Assembly: GCA_050288165.1 (NCBI GenBank)
Contig: JBNKDG010000003.1
Coordinates: 248,001 to 312,000, forward strand
Length of the DNA: 64,000 nt
Direction: 5' to 3'
DNA from: JAPHTQ01 sp050288165
GTDB lineage: Bacteria; Pseudomonadota; Gammaproteobacteria; Thiohalomonadales; Thiohalomonadaceae
Position 1 is the stretch's first letter. Every line of letters begins with the position of its first letter. The notes beneath the pieces were generated by a model, which did not search any database, was not told the origin of the DNA, and was given only the letters and a program-made list of their open reading frames with translations. The translations under genes were made by a program, and so were the position numbers. Shown in pieces: positions 53,008 through 61,557 of the stretch.

Positions 53008-53559
53008 TCATTGTCTGACTCTGTCACCAGTACCCCTACCCAGAATTGTCAAAACGATGTATCGAAAATAGTTCCCAATGTTGATGGTTTTAAGCATAGC
53101 GGCATCGGTTACAGCCAGTAGTTTTGGTGTAGACATATCAATCCCCTGAATCTGCGCCAGACCAGTGATGCCTGGGCGTGCATCAAAGACACCTCGAATG
53201 GTCCGTTCATGGATCAATTCTTCCTGATTATAAAGGCAAGGTCGCGGACCGACGAGGCTCATTTCACCTTTTAATACATTCCACAGCTGTGGTAGTTCAT
53301 CCAACTTGGTTCGCCGTAAAAATCGACCAAATGGTGTAATGGCGGAGGTATCGGCCAGATGTGTTGCAACAGAGGCGGTATTGGGCCTCATGGTACGAAA
53401 TTTCATCAGTACAAAAGCTTTTTGATAACGTCCGACACGCTCTTGACGAAACAGGGGCGAACGGGTGTCAAACCAGCCAATTATCATTACCACAAGCAGT
53501 AGTGGAAGTAGTAGCAAAAGCCCAGCCACAGAAAAGACAATATCCAGAAAACGATTCAT
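53008..53559 (-). CDS. Small phosphoglycosyl transferase (PglC/sugar transferase type)
   Basis: A 183-residue monotopic enzyme that moves a phospho-sugar from UDP-sugar to undecaprenyl phosphate, the step that starts a repeat unit. It has one membrane-inserted helix near the N-terminus (about residues 5-28), then FRQERVGRYQKAFVLMKFRTM and the catalytic Asp-Glu in KLDELPQLWNVLKGEMSLVG with PRP after it. It lacks the extra N-terminal membrane domain of WcaJ, so it is PglC-like. The ATG before NRFLD is used; TTG four codons upstream is in frame. Confidence 0.93.
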   Translation of the reverse strand: MNRFLDIVFSVAGLLLLLPLLLVVMIIGWFDTRSPLFRQERVGRYQKAFVLMKFRTMRPNTASVATHLADTSAITPFGRFLRRTKLDELPQLWNVLKGEMSLVGPRPCLYNQEELIHERTIRGVFDARPGITGLAQIQGIDMSTPKLLAVTDAAMLKTINIGNYFRYIVLTILGRGTGDRVRQ

Positions 53560-53662
53560 CGCTGCTTCCAAATTGATACGTTAAAAATACCTTATACTGA
53601 TGTGCGCTTCTCTCTCAATGCATTATCCAGAAATTGAATCACACTTGAGATTGTGATAACCA

Positions 53663-54796
53663 TCAGGTTGTTCGTTGCAGTAGTTCGTTGTAAATGCGCA
53701 TATGTTCTGCAACCACTTGCTTTACATCGAAAGAACGCTCGGCCAATTTCCGGCCTGCCCGTCCCATCTCCTCACAAAGCGAGGGGGTGTTCAGTAACCG
53801 TTTAATCGCATCCGAAAGAGCCGCCGCATCGCGTATAGGCACTAATAAACCGGTTACATCTGGCTCTATGGCATCCCGACAACCGGGAGCATCCGTGGTT
53901 ATTACTGCTCTTCCACAAGCTGCTGCCTCAATCAGGACTTTAGATAAGCCCTCACGATAGGATGGCAGAACAACCATATATGAAGAAGCAAATACCTGCG
54001 GAATATCATTACGTTGTCCCCACCATTCGATCACCTCCTCGGATACCCACTGATTCAATTCGTCATCAGATATCGTTGCTGGGTTTCCTTGGTCGGGTTC
54101 ACCTACCAAAACAAAGCGAGCAACATTTCCACCGCTGTTCAAAACTCGTGCCGCCTGTACAAACTCTCGCACACCTTTATCAATTAATAGACGAGCTGCC
54201 AAAACCACCACAGGTTGCCCTTCAGGTAGCGGGGATGGGGAATAATATGTTAAATCAACCCCTGAACCTCGAATCAGTCTAATCCTTTCCTTGGGTAGCC
54301 TACTTAGCTTGACTATATATGCCTGGTCATCTTCATTCTGGAAGATTACTTTCATACGGTGGTGGTTAAGCGCAAAACGGTAAAGCAATCCGACTAACCA
54401 GCGTCGTATTGTTGCCTTGATGCCGTGCGAGATAAAAACAAAGCCTAAACCCGAGATGGCGGCTACAACGCTAGGTACAGCCGCCAGGCGGGCAGCCACA
54501 CCTCCCAAAAGTACTGGCTTGATGGTTACCAAATGAACTACATCAGGCCTTACCTTAATAAATATACGAAGAATTTGAAAAAAGGTGCGCCCATTCGAAA
54601 AGACACCAGAGCTGCGGCGATCCAGGTTTAATGGATGAACAGTTAAACCGAGTGCCTGCATCTTATCCATACAGTTTGTCAGCCCAGTCGCGACGTGTAC
54701 GTCAAAACCCTGCTGCAAGGCTGTTAGTGCGATAGGTAAACGATGTGACATGAAAAAACTGTCCGAATTAACAACAAACATCAACTTGCAATTCAA
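53663..54796 (-). CDS. Family 4 glycosyltransferase (PglA/WbpH-like)
   Basis: A 377-residue GT-B enzyme. N-terminus LMFVVNSDSFFMSHRLPIA is shared with PglA-like and O-antigen GT4 enzymes. The C-terminal nucleotide-sugar part has VVVLAARLLIDKGVREFVQAA and the E-x7-E segment PSYREGLSKVLIEAAACGRAV. The start taken is TTG overlapping the asnB-like stop (TTGA); an ATG at 54781 would give a protein only five residues shorter. Acts after the phosphoglycosyl transferase in the same cluster, probably adding the second sugar. Confidence 0.9.
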   Translation of the reverse strand: MNCKLMFVVNSDSFFMSHRLPIALTALQQGFDVHVATGLTNCMDKMQALGLTVHPLNLDRRSSGVFSNGRTFFQILRIFIKVRPDVVHLVTIKPVLLGGVAARLAAVPSVVAAISGLGFVFISHGIKATIRRWLVGLLYRFALNHHRMKVIFQNEDDQAYIVKLSRLPKERIRLIRGSGVDLTYYSPSPLPEGQPVVVLAARLLIDKGVREFVQAARVLNSGGNVARFVLVGEPDQGNPATISDDELNQWVSEEVIEWWGQRNDIPQVFASSYMVVLPSYREGLSKVLIEAAACGRAVITTDAPGCRDAIEPDVTGLLVPIRDAAALSDAIKRLLNTPSLCEEMGRAGRKLAERSFDVKQVVAEHMRIYNELLQRTT

Positions 54797-56760
54797 TGTG
54801 CTCGCTCCTGTTTAAGCCACGCTTGGAGCATTAAAACATCCCATAAGTGATACTGCCAATTTCGCTGACCTGAGAGATGTTCGCTCCATTTTTTTCGAAT
54901 GGGTGTGGGGTTGAGAAACCCTTCCTGTCGCATGCGGGACTCATCCAACAGGTTTTCCGCCCAATCACGGAGCGGACCGCGCAACCAGCTATCAATGGGT
55001 ACACCAAAACCCATTTTGGGGCGTTCAATCAGCTCTTTTGGCACATACTTATACAATACCTGTCTTAAAATCCATTTTCCTTGGCCGTTGCGGATTTTCA
55101 TGGACAGTGGCAAGCTCCAGGCGAATTCAAGGATACGATGATCTAGAAAAGGTACGCGGGTTTCTAGCGATACTCCCATTGCTGCGCGGTCAACCTTAAC
55201 CAGAATGTCGTCAGAAAGATAAGTCAGTGTATCCAGTGCCATCATGCGTTCAATTCCGCATAGAGATGAAAAGGGAGTGTCAGGGGTGGTTAATAACGTA
55301 TCCGGCTCATGCCCCCCCACTACTAAAGATGATGGGGTATCCCAATGGGATACCAGCCGTAAATACAGGGCGTCAAGACTGTCGCAGCCTAAAACCCCAG
55401 CCCCCTTGTGTAACTTGTCTCCCAGATTCGCTAAACGCCATGTTGTAGGCATTAAATGCTGAACTGAACCAAGTATTTTATTCCATTGATCGGGTGAAAG
55501 TGTGGTAAGGGCGCTTACACCAAAACGGCGTACCAGTGGTGGTAAGCGTGATAACTTACCCCATAAACGATGCGCAAGTAGATATCGGTTGTACCCTCCA
55601 AATAATTCATCTCCTGCATCACCAGAGAGAGAGACCGTCACATGTTGTCGCGTCATTTTGGAAACAAGAAATGTTGGAATTTGAGATGAATCGGAGAACG
55701 GTTCGTCATAAAGAGAAGGCAAATGGGGAATTACATCCATTGCTTGTTGAGGTGAAACATAGAGTTCGGTATGTTCACAGCCTAGATGTCGTGCTACTTC
55801 CTTGGCATATGTGGCCTCGTTGTAGCCTGCCTCAGCAAAGCCGATCGAAAATGTTTTGACTGGGCGTGATGATTGCGCCTGCATTAAAGCTACGATTGTA
55901 GAAGAATCAATCCCTCCGGATAGAAATGCACCAAGCGGGACATCCGCCATCATTTGTTGTTCAACCGAATTTCTCAGCAATTTATCTAGCGCATCAACAG
56001 CATCTGAATCACTGCCTACAAAGGGGTTCGTATGCCCTTTGCTGATAGTATCACCAAGCGACCAGTATGGTGTCGGCTCTGGCAGTTCACTAGCTGATAT
56101 TCGACCGTTGCGTACTTGTAATTTGAGAAACGTTCCGGAAGGTAGTTTTTTTATACCTTCGTAGATCGAATAAGGAGCAGGGATATAATTATGGCGTAAT
56201 TGTAGTGTGATGGCATTTCGATCGACCACTCCTTCAAAGGCTGGATGTGCCTTGAGTGCCTTTAATTCTGAGCCGAAAAGAAAAACACCTCGCTGATAGC
56301 CGTAATAGAGTGGTTTTTCTCCAATACGATCGCGTGCAAGGTAAAGTTCATGCTTCTCACGATCCCATAAAGCGAATGCAAACATTCCCCGGGAACGCCC
56401 CACTGTAGCAAGAATACCCCAGGCATCGAATCCAGCCAACAGCGTCTCTGTATCAGAATGCCCACGCCATTTCGCTGCTTGCCCAGATTTCTCAAGCTCA
56501 TCACGTAATTCAAGATGATTGTAGATTTCGCCATTAAAAACAATCACAAAACGACCACTTTCAGAAAACATTGGCTGGTGGCCAGCAGAGGAAAGGTCAA
56601 CGATGGATAAGCGGCGATGTCCTATCGATATGCCAGAGGTTCCATCTAACCAATGACCATGGTCATCTGGGCCACGAGAAACAATTTTATCTGTCATTTT
56701 CTTCATATATGCCAGATTGGCAGGATCACCATTTGATAAAATCCCAGCGAACCCGCACAT
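54793..56760 (-). CDS. asnB: Asparagine synthetase-like amidotransferase (AsnB family), copy 1
   Basis: A 655-residue two-domain enzyme. Cys2 is the glutaminase nucleophile (MCGFAGIL), with RGPDDHGHW and NGEIYNHLELRDEL in the glutamine-hydrolysing domain. The ATP pyrophosphatase domain has LSGGIDSSTIVALMQ. In polysaccharide clusters such enzymes usually amidate sugar acids or act on an unknown acceptor rather than make asparagine. The start must be the ATG for Cys2; the upstream in-frame MERINVPTM extension would block the N-terminal cysteine. It overlaps the second copy by one base. Confidence 0.93.
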   Translation of the reverse strand: MCGFAGILSNGDPANLAYMKKMTDKIVSRGPDDHGHWLDGTSGISIGHRRLSIVDLSSAGHQPMFSESGRFVIVFNGEIYNHLELRDELEKSGQAAKWRGHSDTETLLAGFDAWGILATVGRSRGMFAFALWDREKHELYLARDRIGEKPLYYGYQRGVFLFGSELKALKAHPAFEGVVDRNAITLQLRHNYIPAPYSIYEGIKKLPSGTFLKLQVRNGRISASELPEPTPYWSLGDTISKGHTNPFVGSDSDAVDALDKLLRNSVEQQMMADVPLGAFLSGGIDSSTIVALMQAQSSRPVKTFSIGFAEAGYNEATYAKEVARHLGCEHTELYVSPQQAMDVIPHLPSLYDEPFSDSSQIPTFLVSKMTRQHVTVSLSGDAGDELFGGYNRYLLAHRLWGKLSRLPPLVRRFGVSALTTLSPDQWNKILGSVQHLMPTTWRLANLGDKLHKGAGVLGCDSLDALYLRLVSHWDTPSSLVVGGHEPDTLLTTPDTPFSSLCGIERMMALDTLTYLSDDILVKVDRAAMGVSLETRVPFLDHRILEFAWSLPLSMKIRNGQGKWILRQVLYKYVPKELIERPKMGFGVPIDSWLRGPLRDWAENLLDESRMRQEGFLNPTPIRKKWSEHLSGQRNWQYHLWDVLMLQAWLKQERAH

Positions 56761-58667
56761 TAGCTGAATACCCTTTTGTGCCATTGTAGGTACATTAATA
56801 CGCTCCAAATCTTAGCTTGCCTGTCTGCACCTTGCAGATGCTCAATCCAGACATCCCGAACTAAATTTGCATTGAGGCCACACTCCTGCAATGCATGCAT
56901 GTTCAGAAGCTCTTCTGCCCATTCACGTAGTGGGCCACGCAACCATTTACCTACGGGCATACCAAATCCCTGCTTGGGTCGTTCGATGAGTTCTTTGGGA
57001 AGATGTCTGTAAAGCACTTCACGTAACACCAGTTTGCCTCTGTCACCGTTTTCGGCCAGCTTAAGTGAGGAATTAATTTCCCAACTCCACTCCACCAGTG
57101 GATGTATCAAAAGCGGGACCCTCGACTCCAACGAGACAGCCATACTAGCTCTGTCTACTTTGACCAAGATGTCGTCCTGAAGATAGTTGAGTTGATCAAT
57201 TAGCATCATCTCATCGGACCAACTGAGATTGGGATAACTCTCTCCATCTGCTCCCAGCTTGGTTGAGGGTGCATGGTCTAGAAGTAGTGCGGGATCGGGC
57301 CAGGTCGACATGGTGCGTGCGTAAGCTTGATCCCGTTCGCAGTCCAGGTAGCCTGCAAAGCGGTGAACTCGATGTGCAAGGCCCTCTGAGCTAGAAAAAC
57401 GGTAGCCCGACATTGGATTAACCAATTTGTCCCAAAAAAGGGACGGTACTGACCGTAACAGCGTTGCAAAGGCCCGAGATCCAATGGGGGTCAAATGCTG
57501 TCGAAGGCGTTGCAGGCGTTTGCCCCAGAAATAACGCGGGTAGCCGCCGAACAACTCGTCACCGCCATCTCCAGAGAGACAAACGGTAACCGACTCGCGG
57601 GCAAATTTGGAAACTAGGTAGGTGGGAATTGCACTGTTGTCTGCAAACGGTTCGTCGTAGAAAGCCATCACATCCGGCACGAGGTCTGGAATTTCGCTGG
57701 CTTCGAGTCGCAGTTCATGATGATCTGTACCTAAGTGCTGCGCTACGGCACGAGCATGCGCTGTTTCGTCATGGGAGCCCTCGGTAAAGCCAACGGAGAA
57801 TGTCTTGACCGGCGTGGATGACTCCGCCTGCATCAGCGCCACCACTGTGGAGGAATCTATACCGCCTGAGAGAAAGGCACCGTAGGGAACATCCGATTGC
57901 ATGTGCAGCTTGACGGAATGTCGCAATCGAGTTTCTAGTTCGTCTGCGGCCTCTTCAAGGGTCATTGGCTTATCCTTTTCCCTTGCCGTCAAGACTAGTT
58001 CAGGTAGATTCCAATAGTGGCGGATATCTATGTTCCCGGCAGAGAATCGCAGGGTGGTGCCTGATGCCAGCTTGCGAACTCCTTTCAGGATGCTCGTAGG
58101 GGATGGTACACAAAGATAGCGAAAGTAGGAGTATAGTGCATCGCGGTCAATCTCTTGGTTAATCCATGACAACGAGAGTAAAGGTGTTAGTTCGGAAGCA
58201 AAGGCAAATCGGCTACCTGAGTGGGCATAGTATAGCGGTTTGATGCCCATTGGATCGCGCGCCAGCCAGAGACATTTCTCGATTCTATCATAGAGCCCAA
58301 ATGCGAACATTCCCTCAAGTCGCTTAACTGCATTCTCGATACCCCAAGCGATGCACGCTTTGAGTAATACCTCGGTATCGGATTCGCCATTGATAACGAT
58401 ACCTTCTAACTCTAGTTGCCTACGCAGCTCACGGTAATTATAGATCTCGCCATTGAAGGTGACGACAAAGCGTCCGCAAGGGGAGTGCATAGGTTGATGG
58501 CCATTAGGAGAGAGATCGAGAATCGCCAAGCGCTGGTGAGCTAACCAAACGTCATTTTCGTGCCAGTTACCCCAACTGTCCGGGCCACGATGATGCAGTT
58601 TATGCTGCATCTTTTGAGCCAGCTCTGGCTCATGCTCCATCCCGAGCCAGCCTATAATCCCGCACAT
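56760..58667 (-). CDS. asnB: Asparagine synthetase-like amidotransferase (AsnB family), copy 2
   Basis: A 635-residue homologue of the next gene, with Cys2 (MCGIIGWLG), RGPDSWGNW, NGEIYNYRELRRQLELEG and the ATP loop LSGGIDSSTVVALMQAES; near identical blocks (GDGGDELFGGYPRY versus GDAGDELFGGYNRY) show they share ancestry. The two copies differ enough to be old duplicates. The tail KELIERPKQGFGMPVGKWLR is the conserved C-terminal signature. Three bases separate it from the small ORF that precedes it. Confidence 0.93.
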   Translation of the reverse strand: MCGIIGWLGMEHEPELAQKMQHKLHHRGPDSWGNWHENDVWLAHQRLAILDLSPNGHQPMHSPCGRFVVTFNGEIYNYRELRRQLELEGIVINGESDTEVLLKACIAWGIENAVKRLEGMFAFGLYDRIEKCLWLARDPMGIKPLYYAHSGSRFAFASELTPLLSLSWINQEIDRDALYSYFRYLCVPSPTSILKGVRKLASGTTLRFSAGNIDIRHYWNLPELVLTAREKDKPMTLEEAADELETRLRHSVKLHMQSDVPYGAFLSGGIDSSTVVALMQAESSTPVKTFSVGFTEGSHDETAHARAVAQHLGTDHHELRLEASEIPDLVPDVMAFYDEPFADNSAIPTYLVSKFARESVTVCLSGDGGDELFGGYPRYFWGKRLQRLRQHLTPIGSRAFATLLRSVPSLFWDKLVNPMSGYRFSSSEGLAHRVHRFAGYLDCERDQAYARTMSTWPDPALLLDHAPSTKLGADGESYPNLSWSDEMMLIDQLNYLQDDILVKVDRASMAVSLESRVPLLIHPLVEWSWEINSSLKLAENGDRGKLVLREVLYRHLPKELIERPKQGFGMPVGKWLRGPLREWAEELLNMHALQECGLNANLVRDVWIEHLQGADRQAKIWSVLMYLQWHKRVFS

Positions 58668-58670
58668 GTT

Positions 58671-58802
58671 CTACTTCTTGTTCCCAAGGAATGTGCCGAA
58701 ACGTTCAGCTGCGTATGTGTGAATTCCAACCTTACTGGACCACTCATCTACATAGCCTGCAGCCGTTCCACGGTCCAGAAAGCTATTCTCTTGCTCTGAC
58801 AT
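58671..58802 (-). CDS. Small ORF of 43 residues between a glycosyltransferase and asnB copy 2
   Basis: A short frame starting with ATG that overlaps the preceding glycosyltransferase stop as TAATG, and ending three bases before asnB. A GGAG Shine-Dalgarno lies about ten bases upstream. The product (SEQENSFLDRGTAAGYVDEW, then SSKVGIHTYAAERFGTFLG and NKK) is soluble and charged with no transmembrane segment. The tight junctions on both sides fit a translated gene in the operon. It could also be the N-terminal stub of a lost methyltransferase-type gene. I recognise no family. Confidence 0.5.
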   Translation of the reverse strand: MSEQENSFLDRGTAAGYVDEWSSKVGIHTYAAERFGTFLGNKK

Positions 58803-59887
58803 TAATCATTCGCTCCGGAGAATAGACTCCTCAACACCTTGTCATGCTGTTCTACTGTGTTGGATATTTTGAACTTACTGTCTACCTTCTTCCAGCCTTC
58901 CTTACCTTGTTTGATCGCCAGGTCGTCATCGGTCAACAGTCTGATAAGCGCTTTGGCCATCCCATCGTAATCACCCTTGTCCAACAGGATGCCCTGTCTT
59001 TCCGTCTCTACCAACTCGGGTATGCCGTCTATGTTGAAAGCGACGCAGGGAATGGAGTAGGACATCGCTTCGAGTAGTGAGGTGGGACATCCCTCGTTCC
59101 ACAATGATGGGAGAGCAAAAACCCGCGCACGCTCAAACCATGATGTGACATCGGCCTGAAAACCAACATATTCAACGACACCGTCCAGATTTAACTGGGT
59201 TATCTTTCGTTGTACGGAGCCAGCCATATCATCCCGACCAATGAAAATGAAGCGTGCACCGGGAACCTTACTGGATACTTCGCGTACTACCTCCAGGTAT
59301 TCCAGATAGCCCTTTCGCGCACTAAGATTAGCGACCGTTAAGACGTGTAGTGGGCGCTTTATGAGTGGTGTTACCTGCACCGGCATTTCGTCAAGGCCGT
59401 TATAGATTACATGAACCTTGCTGGTGGGAATACGGCATCGCCGGATCAGGGTTTTGCGCGCGACTACGGAATTGGTGATCCACCCATCCACCAGTGGATG
59501 AAATAGTCGCTCGATTACCCTGAGAAACCTGTCAAGACGACTGTTTGAGTCAGGATTCCATCGAATCCCATGCACCAACTTGACACCAGGAGTAAAGATC
59601 ATAAGCAATCGAAGTAGAAGTGAAACTCGTGATCCACATACATAGACAACATCAAAAGATTTACCGCGAATATCTTGGTAAAGTCGTTTTACTAGGCTGA
59701 ACAAACCACCCGAGCTACCATACACCACTGGTTCGTGACCCTGTGAACGTACCCACTCGCACCAAGGCCCCTCATTATCTATGGTGGCTAACTGGTACTC
59801 CACGCTTTTTGAAGCGAAAGCCATGCGAGAAAGACTGCGTTCAGCTCCGCCGATCTGGCTACTGGAAAATATCAACAAGGTGCGCAT
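58802..59887 (-). CDS. Family 4 glycosyltransferase
   Basis: A 361-residue GT-B enzyme. It starts MRTLLIFSSSQIGGAERSLS; the donor-binding half has VLTVANLSARKGYLEYLEVV, FIFIGRDD and the ALPSLWNEGCPTSLLEAMSY segment with conserved Glu residues. Donor and acceptor cannot be told from sequence. It starts at an overlap (TGATG) with the methyltransferase gene and couples to the small ORF at its end. Confidence 0.92.
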   Translation of the reverse strand: MRTLLIFSSSQIGGAERSLSRMAFASKSVEYQLATIDNEGPWCEWVRSQGHEPVVYGSSGGLFSLVKRLYQDIRGKSFDVVYVCGSRVSLLLRLLMIFTPGVKLVHGIRWNPDSNSRLDRFLRVIERLFHPLVDGWITNSVVARKTLIRRCRIPTSKVHVIYNGLDEMPVQVTPLIKRPLHVLTVANLSARKGYLEYLEVVREVSSKVPGARFIFIGRDDMAGSVQRKITQLNLDGVVEYVGFQADVTSWFERARVFALPSLWNEGCPTSLLEAMSYSIPCVAFNIDGIPELVETERQGILLDKGDYDGMAKALIRLLTDDDLAIKQGKEGWKKVDSKFKISNTVEQHDKVLRSLFSGAND

Positions 59888-60618
59888 CAGGAGTTAGGGC
59901 TTATGTTGTTAACCTTGCGAGCAAGAACAATGTAGTGGGTCGCCATCACTTTGCTGTAGAATTTGAGGCCAACGAGTGCAAGAAAAGCACGTTCGAGTAG
60001 TCGTTTCAATACCCCATTGAAAGGCGAAAATGGGGCCGATGCATAGTGGTAATCACGTACGATCAGTAGATTTTCCTCAATAAGGAATTTCCTGAAACTG
60101 GCACGTGTCCAGAAATTGACGTGCCCCAGCGGATTATCTATTCGTGGCTTGCCTCTGAGCCAGCAACTTAGTTCAGGCCAGAGACATTGTTCAAGCGGCA
60201 CCTCAAGCACTAGCCACTCTGCCTTGTCGACAATACTTTTCAACGCATTTTCGGGGGTGTCTATATGTTCTAGAACATGTGAGGAAACCACAACATCAAA
60301 GCTGCCGGGGGGGAATCCAGAGAGTTTGTCCAGGGTTGTGAAGCTCAGACCTTCACGACCATAGGCACGGTTCGCGTTATCCACTCCTGTCTGACTGACA
60401 TCTACGCCGACTACCTGTTCACCAAATCCATTGGTCTTAAGCCAATAGCTCAGAACACCATTACCCGAACCGAAATCGAGTACGGTTCCCGGACCCTTCA
60501 TGTCACCCCATACTTTTTGGATGGCTGGAAATCTATCCCTGACAGCGGAATCGAATGCGTAAGCCTGTTGGTACTGGAAGTCTTCCCAGAATTTTTCGTA
60601 GAAATTGTCTTCGGTCAT
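59887..60618 (-). CDS. Class I SAM-dependent methyltransferase
   Basis: A 243-residue methyltransferase. SAM motif I is VLDFGSGNGVLSYWLK (about residues 46-61), with VVGVDVSQTGVDNANRA and the motif around FDVVVSSHVLEHIDTPENAL. It ends with hydrophobic FLALVGLKFYSKVMATHYIV. Probably modifies a sugar or repeat unit of the polysaccharide; substrate unknown. Six bases separate it from the GT2 gene. Confidence 0.92.
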   Translation of the reverse strand: MTEDNFYEKFWEDFQYQQAYAFDSAVRDRFPAIQKVWGDMKGPGTVLDFGSGNGVLSYWLKTNGFGEQVVGVDVSQTGVDNANRAYGREGLSFTTLDKLSGFPPGSFDVVVSSHVLEHIDTPENALKSIVDKAEWLVLEVPLEQCLWPELSCWLRGKPRIDNPLGHVNFWTRASFRKFLIEENLLIVRDYHYASAPFSPFNGVLKRLLERAFLALVGLKFYSKVMATHYIVLARKVNNISPNS

Positions 60619-60624
60619 TTACGA

Positions 60625-61557
60625 TTACCCATAACGCCTGATTAGGCCAATTTTCTTTACTGCTGAGACGAAGGCTGCACCCAGCCTTGGTCCTATGATC
60701 AATACTACGGTTGCCCCTATCACTTCGAGTGGTGCTCCCAGCGAAATGCCTTTGCGCCATGCTTGCCATGCTCCGGGTTCACCAGCCAACCGACGATAAA
60801 CGGCAAGCCTGAGCTGCTTTGTGTGATAGGTAATGGGTGCATGCTGTCTGTAGAGGTCAGTAAAGCGTGTGAATAGGGCATCGTAGCACTCTGCTGTTTC
60901 TCGTGCCTTCGGTGGATCGGTCCAGCCGTGTGTAACTGAACCTGCCCTGGAGTCATTGTAGATACGAAGAATCTGGTTTGAGATCCAGAATGGTCCATCG
61001 ATGGCAAAGCTGATATAGCTCACGATACCACATGATTTGCGCATACCCAGATCGATGTAGGGTTTGCTTCGTACGTATTCTCCCCGGAATAGGGGAAGGT
61101 ACTCTCCTGATTGACGTTCATTCAATAAATCTTCTAGGGTAAGATACCCTTGGTATTCGGGCTCGGATGCAGTCACCTCGCCAGCCGAGTTTTTGCAGGC
61201 AGCGTAACAAAGGTTGGCATCTACTGGCCAGGAGGCGTAGATGTTCTTCAGTTGATCCGGCCAGTTTTCGACGAGTTCATCATCTGAGTCAAGAATCGTT
61301 ACAATATCTCCCCGAGAGTTAGCAATACCGCTGTTTCTGCTGGCGCACATACCATAGTTGTTCTCATGCACCACTAACCTCAAATTATCGTAGTCGGCAA
61401 TTACGGCAGAAAGTGCTTTGCTGTCATTACTGCCATCATTCACTACTACTACTTCATATTTCCAACCTATGGGGGCAGGGTGACGATAGATTGATGCAAG
61501 TGTACGACCAATGGTCTCGGATGCATTGTAGGCGGGAACCACAAAGGTGATCAGCAT
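60625..61557 (-). CDS. Family 2 glycosyltransferase
   Basis: A 310-residue GT-A enzyme. The N-terminal fold is FVVPAYNASETIGRTLASIY, VVVNDGSND is the nucleotide-binding motif, and the DxD-type metal site is ILDSDDELVENW. A hydrophobic C-terminal segment (about residues 275-295) may contact the membrane. It overlaps the upstream glycosyltransferase by seven bases. Confidence 0.92.
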   Translation of the reverse strand: MLITFVVPAYNASETIGRTLASIYRHPAPIGWKYEVVVVNDGSNDSKALSAVIADYDNLRLVVHENNYGMCASRNSGIANSRGDIVTILDSDDELVENWPDQLKNIYASWPVDANLCYAACKNSAGEVTASEPEYQGYLTLEDLLNERQSGEYLPLFRGEYVRSKPYIDLGMRKSCGIVSYISFAIDGPFWISNQILRIYNDSRAGSVTHGWTDPPKARETAECYDALFTRFTDLYRQHAPITYHTKQLRLAVYRRLAGEPGAWQAWRKGISLGAPLEVIGATVVLIIGPRLGAAFVSAVKKIGLIRRYG

